This document shows, one piece after another, positions 15,933 through 22,621 of a stretch of DNA of 22,867 bases. A model generated the notes under the pieces. That model saw nothing but the letters and a program-made list of their open reading frames with translations, made no database searches and had not been told where the DNA came from. The DNA is from Hyphomicrobiales bacterium (GTDB lineage: Bacteria; Pseudomonadota; Alphaproteobacteria; Rhizobiales; Xanthobacteraceae). The stretch lies in contig JAPLPC010000457.1 of NCBI GenBank assembly GCA_026400425.1, positions 4,931 to 27,797 of the forward strand, written 5' to 3'. How positions within the stretch are numbered: the first letter of the stretch is position 1; each line of letters opens with the position of its first letter. Made by a program: the position numbers and the translations under genes.

Positions 15933-17126
15933 CTAAAGGGCCTTGGTCATCCAGAACTCACTGCCAGCCCGTTCAGCGATGGCAAAGAACTCCTCCCAGC
16001 CAGCGCGCGTCCTCACCCGACGGCCAAGATCGCGGAGGCGCCGCGCAGCCTCTGTCTCCTCGTCGACGGTGCTCTCGCCATCCGCTTCATCAGCCTGCGC
16101 CAGGAAGCGCTTTAGCGCTTTAATGTGATCTGGCCCGAGCATGGCGCCAACGCCTCGCTCCACCCGGCCCAAGAGCATCGCGCAGTCGAGCGCGGTCTTA
16201 TAGAAGAGAACGTTGGCATAGACTGAGGACGGGTTGAGGTCCATCGCTGAGGCCGCCTGCATCAACTGCGGCAAGGACGGCCCGCTCTGCTTGTTGTGCG
16301 CAAGCTCCTGATGCTGAGCCAACGCACGCTCGCGCAAAAAGTTCGCCTGCATCTCATGCTGTTCTTCCAGACCAACATTCTTGAAATCATCGCTCTCTAT
16401 CATTTTGCGGAGCTCTGCGGACATTGCGTGTTGAGCCCTCAAGAAATCCTCCGTTTTGGTGTAAATCGCGTGAGCAGTACGGATGAGTTCGAGCTGCTCT
16501 TCCTTAACGGAAATAGATTTTGCGCCCTTGCGGAGCTGCTCACGCATGTCGGCGTAGACAGACTTCATGGCTTGATAGGAACTAAGCCCAGCGTACCAGA
16601 TTTCCACTCGCTTCTGGCCCTCGGCAAAGCAGTTTCGTGCCGAGATATTGCCGAGCAGCGGCTGCAACCGCTCGAAGATCTCGCCGCGCCGCGTGTCGGC
16701 TGCCATCTTGCGGCCTTCCGAATGGTCTTCACAGGCGCGCAGCCTCTCGGTCGCCATCGTCACCGTAACGTAGAGACCGTTGCGGGCGCGCTCCTCAAGC
16801 CCGACAACGCCTTGACCGCCGTGTGGGCGCTCAGGGGTCTCGTGCACCTTCGTAACCACTACCATGACGAACTCGCCCGCGATGAATTTTTCCCGGTCAC
16901 GGCTAAGCGGCAGGGCGGAATCGAGCTCGGCCAGCGTCGTCGGCACGATCATGAGGTCGCTGACGCGATCCTCTCGAAGCCGCTCCAACAGGCTTTCGCT
17001 CGGCTTAGGGATGCCGCCGGGATGCTGATCGATGTTTATCAGGAGGAAGGGGCGCGGGTTGCGACCGAGGTCGTCGAATGCCTCGTCGAGGGTCACGAGG
17101 CGAATGCGCAGGTCGGTGTCGGGCAC
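15933..17126 (-). CDS. 397-aa protein of unknown function in the transfer operon
   Basis: I do not recognise a family. The N-terminal 110 residues look like a compact alpha/beta fold (LRIRLVTLDEAFDDL, PFLLINIDQHPGG, DLMIVPTTLAELD, GEFVMVVVTKVHE). From about 120 to 290 it is long, charged and helical (ARNGLYVTVTMATERLRACE, YADMREQLRKGAKSISVKEEQ, MQANFLRERALAQHQEL), suggesting coiled-coil assembly. The C-terminus ends with a basic helical region (EAARRLRDLGRRVRTRAGWE). There is no signal peptide or membrane segment. The start is GTG 17126 with GGAG 7 nt upstream. Position between the HExxH protein and the TraL-like ATPase implies a transfer or maintenance role. Confidence 0.8.
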   Translation of the reverse strand: MPDTDLRIRLVTLDEAFDDLGRNPRPFLLINIDQHPGGIPKPSESLLERLREDRVSDLMIVPTTLAELDSALPLSRDREKFIAGEFVMVVVTKVHETPERPHGGQGVVGLEERARNGLYVTVTMATERLRACEDHSEGRKMAADTRRGEIFERLQPLLGNISARNCFAEGQKRVEIWYAGLSSYQAMKSVYADMREQLRKGAKSISVKEEQLELIRTAHAIYTKTEDFLRAQHAMSAELRKMIESDDFKNVGLEEQHEMQANFLRERALAQHQELAHNKQSGPSLPQLMQAASAMDLNPSSVYANVLFYKTALDCAMLLGRVERGVGAMLGPDHIKALKRFLAQADEADGESTVDEETEAARRLRDLGRRVRTRAGWEEFFAIAERAGSEFWMTKAL

Positions 17127-17179
17127 GTTGATCTCCGTGTATCGTTATGTCTTGATCTTCGCCCAGCGGGAGGTAGGAA

Positions 17180-17196
17180 ATTTCGGGAAGGAAGAT
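17180..17196 (-). repeat. Copy 3 of the dispersed 17-bp motif (one arm changed)
   Basis: The minus strand reads ATCTTCCTTCCCGAAAT; the left arm TTCG has become TTCC so the inverted repeat is imperfect. It is preceded by CCGAGTTCGC, resembling CCGGCTTCG before copy 1. It lies between the HExxH gene stop and the GTG of the 397-aa gene. No GC-rich hairpin with a T-run follows here. Confidence 0.6.
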
Positions 17197-17214
17197 GCGA
17201 ACTCGGCTTTTTGT

Positions 17215-17871
17215 TCAAAGCTGGACTAAAATCGTGCGAGAGCCAGCGTGCGCCTCTAGAAATTCCGCCAGTGCCCTGCGACGCTCCTTGACCGGGTAGG
17301 TCCAAACCGCTTCATCGAGACGCTGACGAAATCCCCGCCACCGAGGCGAGCGCAGCATGCAGCTTGGGATCACGTGATAATCGTCGATGAGGAATCTGTT
17401 GCTGTAACAATAGTGAACGCATCGCTCGAAATTCGCGGCGATGTATCCAGCGAGAGCTTCGATGCGCGCAAGGTGGTCGCGCTTCCATCCAGCAATGATC
17501 AGGTCGGCGGCGGCCAGGCCGAATACCGCCTGATAGGCGGCGATGTCGGCCTGTACACGCGCCGGTCTTGTGCTCCCGGAGAAATGATGTTCCGCCAGCA
17601 GGCCGGCAGAGGCCACGAAAGACCACCGCGCCCGATCGGACGCGAGCTGCTTCGCCGACATGTCGTCCGGCACAAAACCGCCGGCCGCGCGGGCGGATCT
17701 TGCGTGAATGACGAGGTGTCCCCTAACCATTCCGTCGGCATTCGCGGCAGTATAGTGGCTGACCTCATGAAGGATAGTTCCATGCTGGCTGTCGAGGAAG
17801 GCGTCAGCCAGCTCCGGATGACGATGCACCAGATCGAAGTCAAGCTGCGTTGCGGTCTCGTCAATCGGCAT
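17215..17871 (-). CDS. Putative HExxH zinc metallopeptidase, FtsH/M41-like, without ATPase domain
   Basis: A 218-residue protein with HEVSH (35-39) in TILHEVSHYTAANADG. About 50 residues on it has AGGFVPDD and then AGLLAEHHFSGSTRP with ARVQADIAAYQ (D109). This order (HExxH, Gly-Gly turn, AGxxAE, then an Asp) is that of the FtsH-type M41 peptidase domain, where the late Asp is the third zinc ligand. There is no AAA domain or membrane segment. The assignment is by my own pattern match, so alternatives are an inactive zincin or an unrelated fold. It lies 11 bp after the 170-aa gene; the ATG is chosen over a TTG at 17880, and neither has a clear ribosome binding site. Confidence 0.6.
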   Translation of the reverse strand: MPIDETATQLDFDLVHRHPELADAFLDSQHGTILHEVSHYTAANADGMVRGHLVIHARSARAAGGFVPDDMSAKQLASDRARWSFVASAGLLAEHHFSGSTRPARVQADIAAYQAVFGLAAADLIIAGWKRDHLARIEALAGYIAANFERCVHYCYSNRFLIDDYHVIPSCMLRSPRWRGFRQRLDEAVWTYPVKERRRALAEFLEAHAGSRTILVQL

Positions 17872-17882
17872 CGGCGTCAAGC

Positions 17883-18395
17883 CTAGTGGGTGGTGTCGGT
17901 CGGCGCGGAGCCAAGCGGCGTATGCACGTTGAAGGAAAGGTGGCCGAGCGCCAGGACCGCGTTGCCCATGTCCCGCGCGTCCGTCCGCTCGCGGAATTCG
18001 AGCTGGAGGCTGCGACCATCGCGCGCGCAGTAGAGCTGGCCGACAACGCGGCCATGGATCAGCAGGACGAGGCGCGGCTGCGTGAAGAAGCCCTCCACGA
18101 CCTGGAACCCTTCCAGCCTGAGCTTGCCGCGGCGCGATGCCTTCGCGATCTGCGAGACCAGGGCCGGCGGATCAATAATCACATGGAGAGGCAACTTAAA
18201 AGCGGCCGTCAGATCCGGGTTGAACACGTCAACCGTGACGGTATGCTGCAAGGCCTCCTTGGACATCACGCCGTGCTTCGAGGCGGTGTTGGCGCTGTCC
18301 ACGAGAAAGCTCATCGTTGCCTTGAGATCCATGGCTGCCGATTCCATGAAGGCCGCGGCGGGGGTGAAGTCGTCATTCGAATTGATCATCGACAT
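17883..18395 (-). CDS. 170-aa protein of unknown function
   Basis: I do not recognise it. The N-terminal 45 residues are helical and polar (AAAFMESAAMDLKATMSFLV), and the rest looks beta-rich (TVTVDVFNPDLTAAFKLPLH, RLVLLIHGRVVGQLYCARDG, SLQLEFRERTD). There is no signal peptide or membrane segment. The ATG at 18395 has AAGGAG 9 nt upstream, a strong site. It is 20 bp after the 248-aa gene and 11 bp before the HExxH gene, so all three are probably one transcript. Confidence 0.75.
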   Translation of the reverse strand: MSMINSNDDFTPAAAFMESAAMDLKATMSFLVDSANTASKHGVMSKEALQHTVTVDVFNPDLTAAFKLPLHVIIDPPALVSQIAKASRRGKLRLEGFQVVEGFFTQPRLVLLIHGRVVGQLYCARDGRSLQLEFRERTDARDMGNAVLALGHLSFNVHTPLGSAPTDTTH

Positions 18396-18415
18396 TTTAT
18401 GTACTCCTTACCTGA

Positions 18416-19162
18416 CTAGATTTTCGTTTCCTTGCTCGCGACCGTCAGTGCCATGCGCATGACGGCGTCGGCATCGTGCGGCATGATTCCGAGCACGCGA
18501 AAATTACCGCTGCCGTCGTGCGCGAAATCGATAACGGCCAGCTTCACCCCCGCGTAGCCCGGCGTGATCGGCGTGGCGGGAACGATCGGCGCCTTATCGG
18601 GCTCCTTCTTCGGATCGACTAAAAACTCCCAGACACGCTGCAGATGCTCGTTGCGCTCCGACCTGCTCCGTTCCCGCATGATGCGGCGGTACTCGCGGCA
18701 AGCCTTTTCGATGGGGTTGCGCTTCAGCCAATCGGGAAACGTTTCGGGCGCCACCTTTTCGTGGAACGCGAGAGCAGCGACCTGCGCGTACTTGCAGACC
18801 CGGTCGCGTAACCAGGGATGCGCAGATCTGGTGAAAGCCTGGAAGACCGGGTAGCAGTCGTTTTTCGTGCTGCCGTGAACTTTGATATGACGGTCAGCGA
18901 GGAACTGAGCCTGAGAGCCGGTCACAGCGATCGCGCAGTAGGCGGTGTAGATCACCGCCACGATGTTCTCAGTCGGGACCTTCCGACCAACCTTTGCGAG
19001 CTGGTCGTGCAAGACCTCGTTGCAGGACTGAACCGCACGGTCCGCTTCCGCGATCATCAATTTTGCTGCTTGAGCAACGTTATCGATGTTGCTTTCAGTA
19101 TAACCGATATCGTCCGCGTCGAGGTGGTCACGGGCGTGCTGGGCAGTTTCGGTGAAATCCAT
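18416..19162 (-). CDS. 248-aa protein of unknown function
   Basis: No recognised family. The first 70 residues are helical and acidic (HARDHLDADDIGYTESNIDN), the middle has two cysteine/aromatic-containing helices (AVIYTAYCAIAVTGSQAQFL, VCKYAQVAALAFHEKV) and a basic segment (EYRRIMRERSRSERNEHLQR). A Pro-rich linker (KAPIVPATPITPGYAG) leads to a short C-terminal beta unit (VKLAVIDFAHDGSGNFRVLG). The ATG at 19162 is preceded by GGAGAAGG. It lies 25 bp after the DUF3846-like gene. Function unknown. Confidence 0.75.
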   Translation of the reverse strand: MDFTETAQHARDHLDADDIGYTESNIDNVAQAAKLMIAEADRAVQSCNEVLHDQLAKVGRKVPTENIVAVIYTAYCAIAVTGSQAQFLADRHIKVHGSTKNDCYPVFQAFTRSAHPWLRDRVCKYAQVAALAFHEKVAPETFPDWLKRNPIEKACREYRRIMRERSRSERNEHLQRVWEFLVDPKKEPDKAPIVPATPITPGYAGVKLAVIDFAHDGSGNFRVLGIMPHDADAVMRMALTVASKETKI

Positions 19163-19187
19163 GATCCTTCTCCTGTCTGCTTGCGGA

Positions 19188-19643
19188 CTACTCGAGCTCT
19201 TGGTCGCGCTGCCTGCGCAAATACTCGAAGAACTCTTCCGACGTTTCGAACGTCGTGCATTTGGCAGTCAGGAGCTTGTCGACATCCATTGCGACGCCGA
19301 AGCGAACGCCGTTTGCGACTTCCTCGACGGTCGACACCACATCGGTCATGCGGGGCCGCTCCGGGCCGACCAGAAGTCCACGGCCTGAGAAGGTGCGCCG
19401 GCCAAGCGCAAAGAACGCGGGATTGGGCTTGAGCAGTGCTTCGTCATCGACGTAGAGCACGTCACCGGTCTGGAGTTCAGTACCCCATGCGATGTGGCCG
19501 CCGACTGCCGCCTGGAGCGAGGCCAGCCTGCCGTCGATGGTGTGCGGTTCGACGACCCGCCGGAACGGGTCGATGAGAATCGCACGCAGCAATGCGCTCG
19601 ACTTAGGCGCATTCGCTACAGTTTTATTCGAATTGGATGCCAT
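19188..19643 (-). CDS. DUF3846-like protein
   Basis: A 151-residue protein. Its core, from ILIDPFRRVVEPHTIDGRLA through VGGHIAWGTELQTGDVLYVDDEALLKPNPAFF to FSGRGLLVGPE, follows the pattern of DUF3846 proteins (an IDP...V opening, LYVDDEGLLK-like centre and GxxLLVG ending), which are common on phages and mobile elements. The function of that family is not known. The C-terminal tail is charged (FETSEEFFEYLRRQRDQELE). I start at the ATG 19643 (MASNSNKT); the frame is open to 19856 but that extension has no family resemblance and crosses the divergent promoter region. Confidence 0.65.
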   Translation of the reverse strand: MASNSNKTVANAPKSSALLRAILIDPFRRVVEPHTIDGRLASLQAAVGGHIAWGTELQTGDVLYVDDEALLKPNPAFFALGRRTFSGRGLLVGPERPRMTDVVSTVEEVANGVRFGVAMDVDKLLTAKCTTFETSEEFFEYLRRQRDQELE

Positions 19644-19757
19644 GTCTTTGCCTGAACTTCGATGGTTTGAGGCACACACGTCAGTGAACAACGCCGATGC
19701 ACCGGTACGTGTCTGCTTAAAGGCGAAGGGCCACTGCGTCCGGCCCACGACGTGGAC

Positions 19758-19781
19758 TTGACAGATCAGCAAAGTTCTGTC
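19758..19781 (+). promoter_or_regulatory. Candidate -35 and operator upstream of the lone + strand gene
   Basis: TTGACA (19758-19763) overlaps a perfect 6-bp inverted repeat GACAGA/TCTGTC (19760-19765 and 19776-19781) with a 10-bp spacer. A 17-bp spacing from TTGACA ends at CGTCGA, a poor -10, so the promoter itself is uncertain. The inverted repeat is well placed for a repressor acting on the + strand gene starting at 19811. Confidence 0.35.
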
Positions 19782-19810
19782 GTCGACCCGAGTGAAAATG
19801 GAGTGTGACT

Positions 19811-20155
19811 GTGGGTACGAAACTTCCGCTGTATGGATACGTCGATCCGACCGCAACTGGAGGGGGGCGTGGCAAGGCGAGGCGAGCGAAGGATGTCGGA
19901 GAGGTTGCCAAGTTTCTCGACTATATGAATCGGCTAGAAGTGCAGCAGCACCGTGCAGATTTGATACTGGAAGACTTCGATATGGACGTCGATCCGTGGA
20001 CCCATGATATCCGCGCTGAGGTCAACTCGCACACGCGGCCAGAACTCGAAGCGCTGATTGACCGAATTCGAGGCCAAGGGAAACAGCAAGAAGGCTGTCT
20101 ATCTCGTCGAACGGATTCTCGTCGAGAAGATTACCGTTCTCGCCATGAAGGATAA
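19811..20155 (+). CDS. Unknown protein, 5' part of an apparently frameshifted gene
   Basis: This is the only rightward gene in the element region. The start is GTG 19811 (MGTKLPLYGYVDP) with GGAG 7 nt upstream; a GTG at 19805 is too close to that site. The N-terminus has a Gly/Lys/Arg-rich stretch (TATGGGRGKARRAKDVGEVA), then an acidic segment (ILEDFDMDVDPWTHDI) and a helix RPELEALIDRI. After that the frame degenerates into QGKQQEGCLSRRTDSRREDY, which looks out of frame. The natural continuation is in the next frame (20070 onward), reached by skipping one base near 20069. Family not recognised. The intact protein would have about 170 residues. Confidence 0.55.
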   Translation: MGTKLPLYGYVDPTATGGGRGKARRAKDVGEVAKFLDYMNRLEVQQHRADLILEDFDMDVDPWTHDIRAEVNSHTRPELEALIDRIRGQGKQQEGCLSRRTDSRREDYRSRHEG

Positions 20156-20321
20156 GATTTTTCCCCTCGATCACTTCATGGAAGATTCGCGCCCGGACTC
20201 GGCTGTCTTTCAGGCAATGTCGTCGAATGTGCTCGAGGTCCGAAGGATGCTGGAGCGGTTCATTGGAAGCCGTAAGAAGATGAACTTCAAAGACAAGGGA
20301 GCGCTCGCGCCACCTAGGTGA
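20058..20321 (+). CDS. Unknown protein, 3' part of the same apparently frameshifted gene
   Basis: The open frame follows an in-frame TGA at 20055 and its only early start is a TTG with no ribosome binding site, so it is unlikely to be an independent gene. From 20070 it reads EAKGNSKKAVYLVERILVEK, a good helix, then KIFPLDHFMEDSRPDSAVFQ and a basic C-terminus (RFIGSRKKMNFKDKGALAPP). Joined to RPELEALIDRI from the preceding frame it gives one smooth helical sequence. Its stop (20319-20321) overlaps the 3' end of the opposing 346-aa gene by 8 bp. Function unknown. Confidence 0.5.
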   Translation: MTEFEAKGNSKKAVYLVERILVEKITVLAMKDKIFPLDHFMEDSRPDSAVFQAMSSNVLEVRRMLERFIGSRKKMNFKDKGALAPPR

Positions 20322-21354
20322 GCTGGTTTGGCGGCGCCTTGGGCACCGAAATCTTGTGGAGCGGAACACCGTCCACAGGGCCACGATAATGGGTACTGAC
20401 AAAGATCAGCTTACGCTGTTCCGACTTTGGCCCGCAGGGCTGCATCTTGAAATGGCCGCTCACCGAGATTCGCCGCGTGAGTTCCCATCCCTCCGTGGAG
20501 CCGCAGTCAGTCCAGCCGAACTTATTGGCAGGGGCCGTGAGACGCTCGACCTGAAACAGCGTAAAGCGCTTCCATCCGCGCCGTGCGGCTCGATCCATTT
20601 TGCTCCGCATCGTCTGGGCGCCTTCTCGCAGCCTCTCACGATTCCCGGGCGCGGCCACCACGGAATAAGCCAATGCGAGGGAAATCAGGTTCTCAACCTT
20701 CTCCGCGAAATCGTCGGGGTCCCAACTCGCGTCGGCCAATTCGCTTAAGAAGGATGACGCCAGTTGGTCACACCGGATCGCGCCGCCACCCGAAGTCCAC
20801 TTGATTGTTCCCAGCGCCAGTCGTCCGACGGGACCGATTTTTACGAAGATGCGGAGCCGATTCGTGTCCGAAGGCCTCCACCCGTCAGCCGGCTGAGGCA
20901 TGTCCTGCTCGGCTTCTCCCGGAACCCGTGCAACCACGATTGCCTTGATCTGCAACATGGGACCGAGACGGATCGCCTTGTCGGCGATATCGATATAAGC
21001 TGTGATGCGCTGTTTCAGCAGTTGATCGGCAGCCCGCGCTATCTCGGGCGGCGCGGCAGCATTTTCGAAGAGGTTGACGAGCTCGGCGCCGATCGCGCAT
21101 GCGTATGGGCCGGTCCCTCTTAGCTCGTCAGGGCGACGGAAAAATGGCCACAACGCCGCCGCCGCTTCATAAGTCTCGTCGCAAGGGATTCCTAGCTTGT
21201 CGGCCGCAAACAAACGATCCGCGGCTCGGTCTGTCATCTCGCGAACGATCTGGTAGTCGCTGGTGCTCCCCGTAATTCCGGGCACCTTGTTGGCGAGCGC
21301 CAGGCGGAGATTGCGACCCATATGGGCAGTATAATCGTCTAACCAGGTAAGCAT
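20314..21354 (-). CDS. 346-aa protein of unknown function
   Basis: No named family can be assigned with confidence. The N-terminal 230 residues are mostly helical (SDYQIVREMTDRAADRLFAA, DELRGTGPYACAIGAELVNL, PEIARAADQLLKQRITAYID). The C-terminal 60 residues are different: RRGWKRFTLFQVERLTAP, then ELTRRISVSGHFKMQPCGP and KLIFVSTHYRGP. The order G-H-aromatic, PxGP, strand, then RGP recalls a GHW-type C-terminal unit I know from phage and mobile-element proteins; this is recollection, not a database result. ATG 21354 is preceded by GGAG 8 nt upstream. It is convergent with the frameshifted + strand gene. Confidence 0.75.
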   Translation of the reverse strand: MLTWLDDYTAHMGRNLRLALANKVPGITGSTSDYQIVREMTDRAADRLFAADKLGIPCDETYEAAAALWPFFRRPDELRGTGPYACAIGAELVNLFENAAAPPEIARAADQLLKQRITAYIDIADKAIRLGPMLQIKAIVVARVPGEAEQDMPQPADGWRPSDTNRLRIFVKIGPVGRLALGTIKWTSGGGAIRCDQLASSFLSELADASWDPDDFAEKVENLISLALAYSVVAAPGNRERLREGAQTMRSKMDRAARRGWKRFTLFQVERLTAPANKFGWTDCGSTEGWELTRRISVSGHFKMQPCGPKSEQRKLIFVSTHYRGPVDGVPLHKISVPKAPPNQLT

Positions 21355-21505
21355 CGCTTTTCTCCGCAGCTAATTGGCGCGGACAATTCGCGAAGATCTG
21401 CTCTTAATCACCTTGACGTCGTAGGCTTGACAAAGGCTGGAACGACCTACCTGACAACTTCAAGCCAATAGCTCGCTCATCATGATTCTCGACATGTTAA
21501 ACAGT

Positions 21506-21529
21506 CTCGTTGGTTCTCGCTGAAACGAG
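21506..21529 (-). terminator. Possible weak terminator after the 361-aa gene
   Basis: CTCGTT/AACGAG (21506-21511 and 21524-21529) forms a 6-bp stem with a 12-nt loop just 7 bp after the stop of the 361-aa gene; minus-strand ACTGTTTAAC follows. The T-tract is poor, so this is a low-confidence call. Confidence 0.3.
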
Positions 21530-21535
21530 TCGATC

Positions 21536-22621
21536 CTACTGCGCGAGAAGCGCGAGGTCCTCTTCTTCAGCGGGCGTCAGTCGCCATGCCTCAAACGGCG
21601 ACACTAAACCGTCACGGCGACACCGCACCTCGATAGCGGTGATGCAGGTTCGAACCAGGTCGTACGCCGCTCGAAATTTATAGCCTTGCTTCAAAGGCAG
21701 ATGACGATACCAGTTTAGGAAAACGCGCAAAGCAGCTGCGCATTCGGATGTCGGATGATCGATATACTCTTTTAGATCTGTGAAGATGGCTGCTGACTGC
21801 AAGATCTCTTGCGGAAACTGCGGCCGATCAAGCGTCTGCTTAATTCGGTTGGACAATTCTCTCAGGCACGCTTTTATCTGAAAATCGATGGGATTGAAAT
21901 TAACTTGGCGATCCCCAAAAGTCTGGACATGGCATGCCTGATCGAGATCTAACTCACTTGAAATACCATAAGTGCGCCCTTCGATTGCTGCCGCGATTAT
22001 ATCGCGTGTCGTAGATGCACCTTGATTGGCCGGGAAAAGCGGATCAAGCGGCAATGCCGACCCAAATCCAATGCCAGAGTTTACGACCTCCATCGAGAGA
22101 AGATTAGGCGGCTGGACACCGGCAGGCGCGACATAGATCGGTTCTCCGCCGCGAATGAATAGCTGGTCCTCGTCGACTAATATCAAATTTCCCGCCGCTT
22201 TCCCAACCATTGCGCGCATTTTAGCTTCTGTCGACGCAACAATGCGTCCAACGAAGAAGGGATCGAAGTCATTAATGGCTTTTCCTGCCCAGAGCACATC
22301 GATGCTGATCGCTTCAAGAGCCGCCGGGATGCCATTCTCTAAAGCGTTAAGGAAGAACTGACTGTTTCCGAATGGTGGCCGAAACACGATAGGCCACCAC
22401 AGAGCGCCATCCAGGCGAAATACCTCTGTGATTGAGCGGCCCTTTTCGTGCGCTCGTTCGATCCTGAATGCGGGCTCCACGACCGATTTTGACACTGATC
22501 GAAGCGCAACCGTCGCGATTCCGGGACACCACCGTGTGCGCACTTTGCGATAGCCCCGCGGGACATAATTCAGTTCATACGCAAAGAATACGTTCACCAA
22601 GGGAACGGCAATTCTGTCCAT
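21536..22621 (-). CDS. 361-aa protein of unknown function
   Basis: I do not recognise it. It begins MDRIAVPLVNVFFAYELNYV, with aromatic-rich strands (ALWWPIVFRPPFGNSQFFLN) and no signal peptide. Its middle has LILVDEDQLFIRGGEPIYVA and its C-terminal third is helical (QIKACLRELSNRIKQTLDRP, AALRVFLNWYRHLPLKQGYK). ATG 22621 has GGAG about 9 nt upstream. It is 181 bp from the 346-aa gene, so the two could be separate units. Its codons use more A/T at the third position than the backbone genes, as expected for transferred DNA. Nuclease, transposase or known defence motifs were looked for and not seen. Confidence 0.75.
   Translation of the reverse strand: MDRIAVPLVNVFFAYELNYVPRGYRKVRTRWCPGIATVALRSVSKSVVEPAFRIERAHEKGRSITEVFRLDGALWWPIVFRPPFGNSQFFLNALENGIPAALEAISIDVLWAGKAINDFDPFFVGRIVASTEAKMRAMVGKAAGNLILVDEDQLFIRGGEPIYVAPAGVQPPNLLSMEVVNSGIGFGSALPLDPLFPANQGASTTRDIIAAAIEGRTYGISSELDLDQACHVQTFGDRQVNFNPIDFQIKACLRELSNRIKQTLDRPQFPQEILQSAAIFTDLKEYIDHPTSECAAALRVFLNWYRHLPLKQGYKFRAAYDLVRTCITAIEVRCRRDGLVSPFEAWRLTPAEEEDLALLAQ

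Noticed and set aside
19644..19856. N-terminal extension of the DUF3846-like gene
   Set aside because: The extra residues show no conservation and cover the divergent promoter region; ATG 19643 has a usable site.
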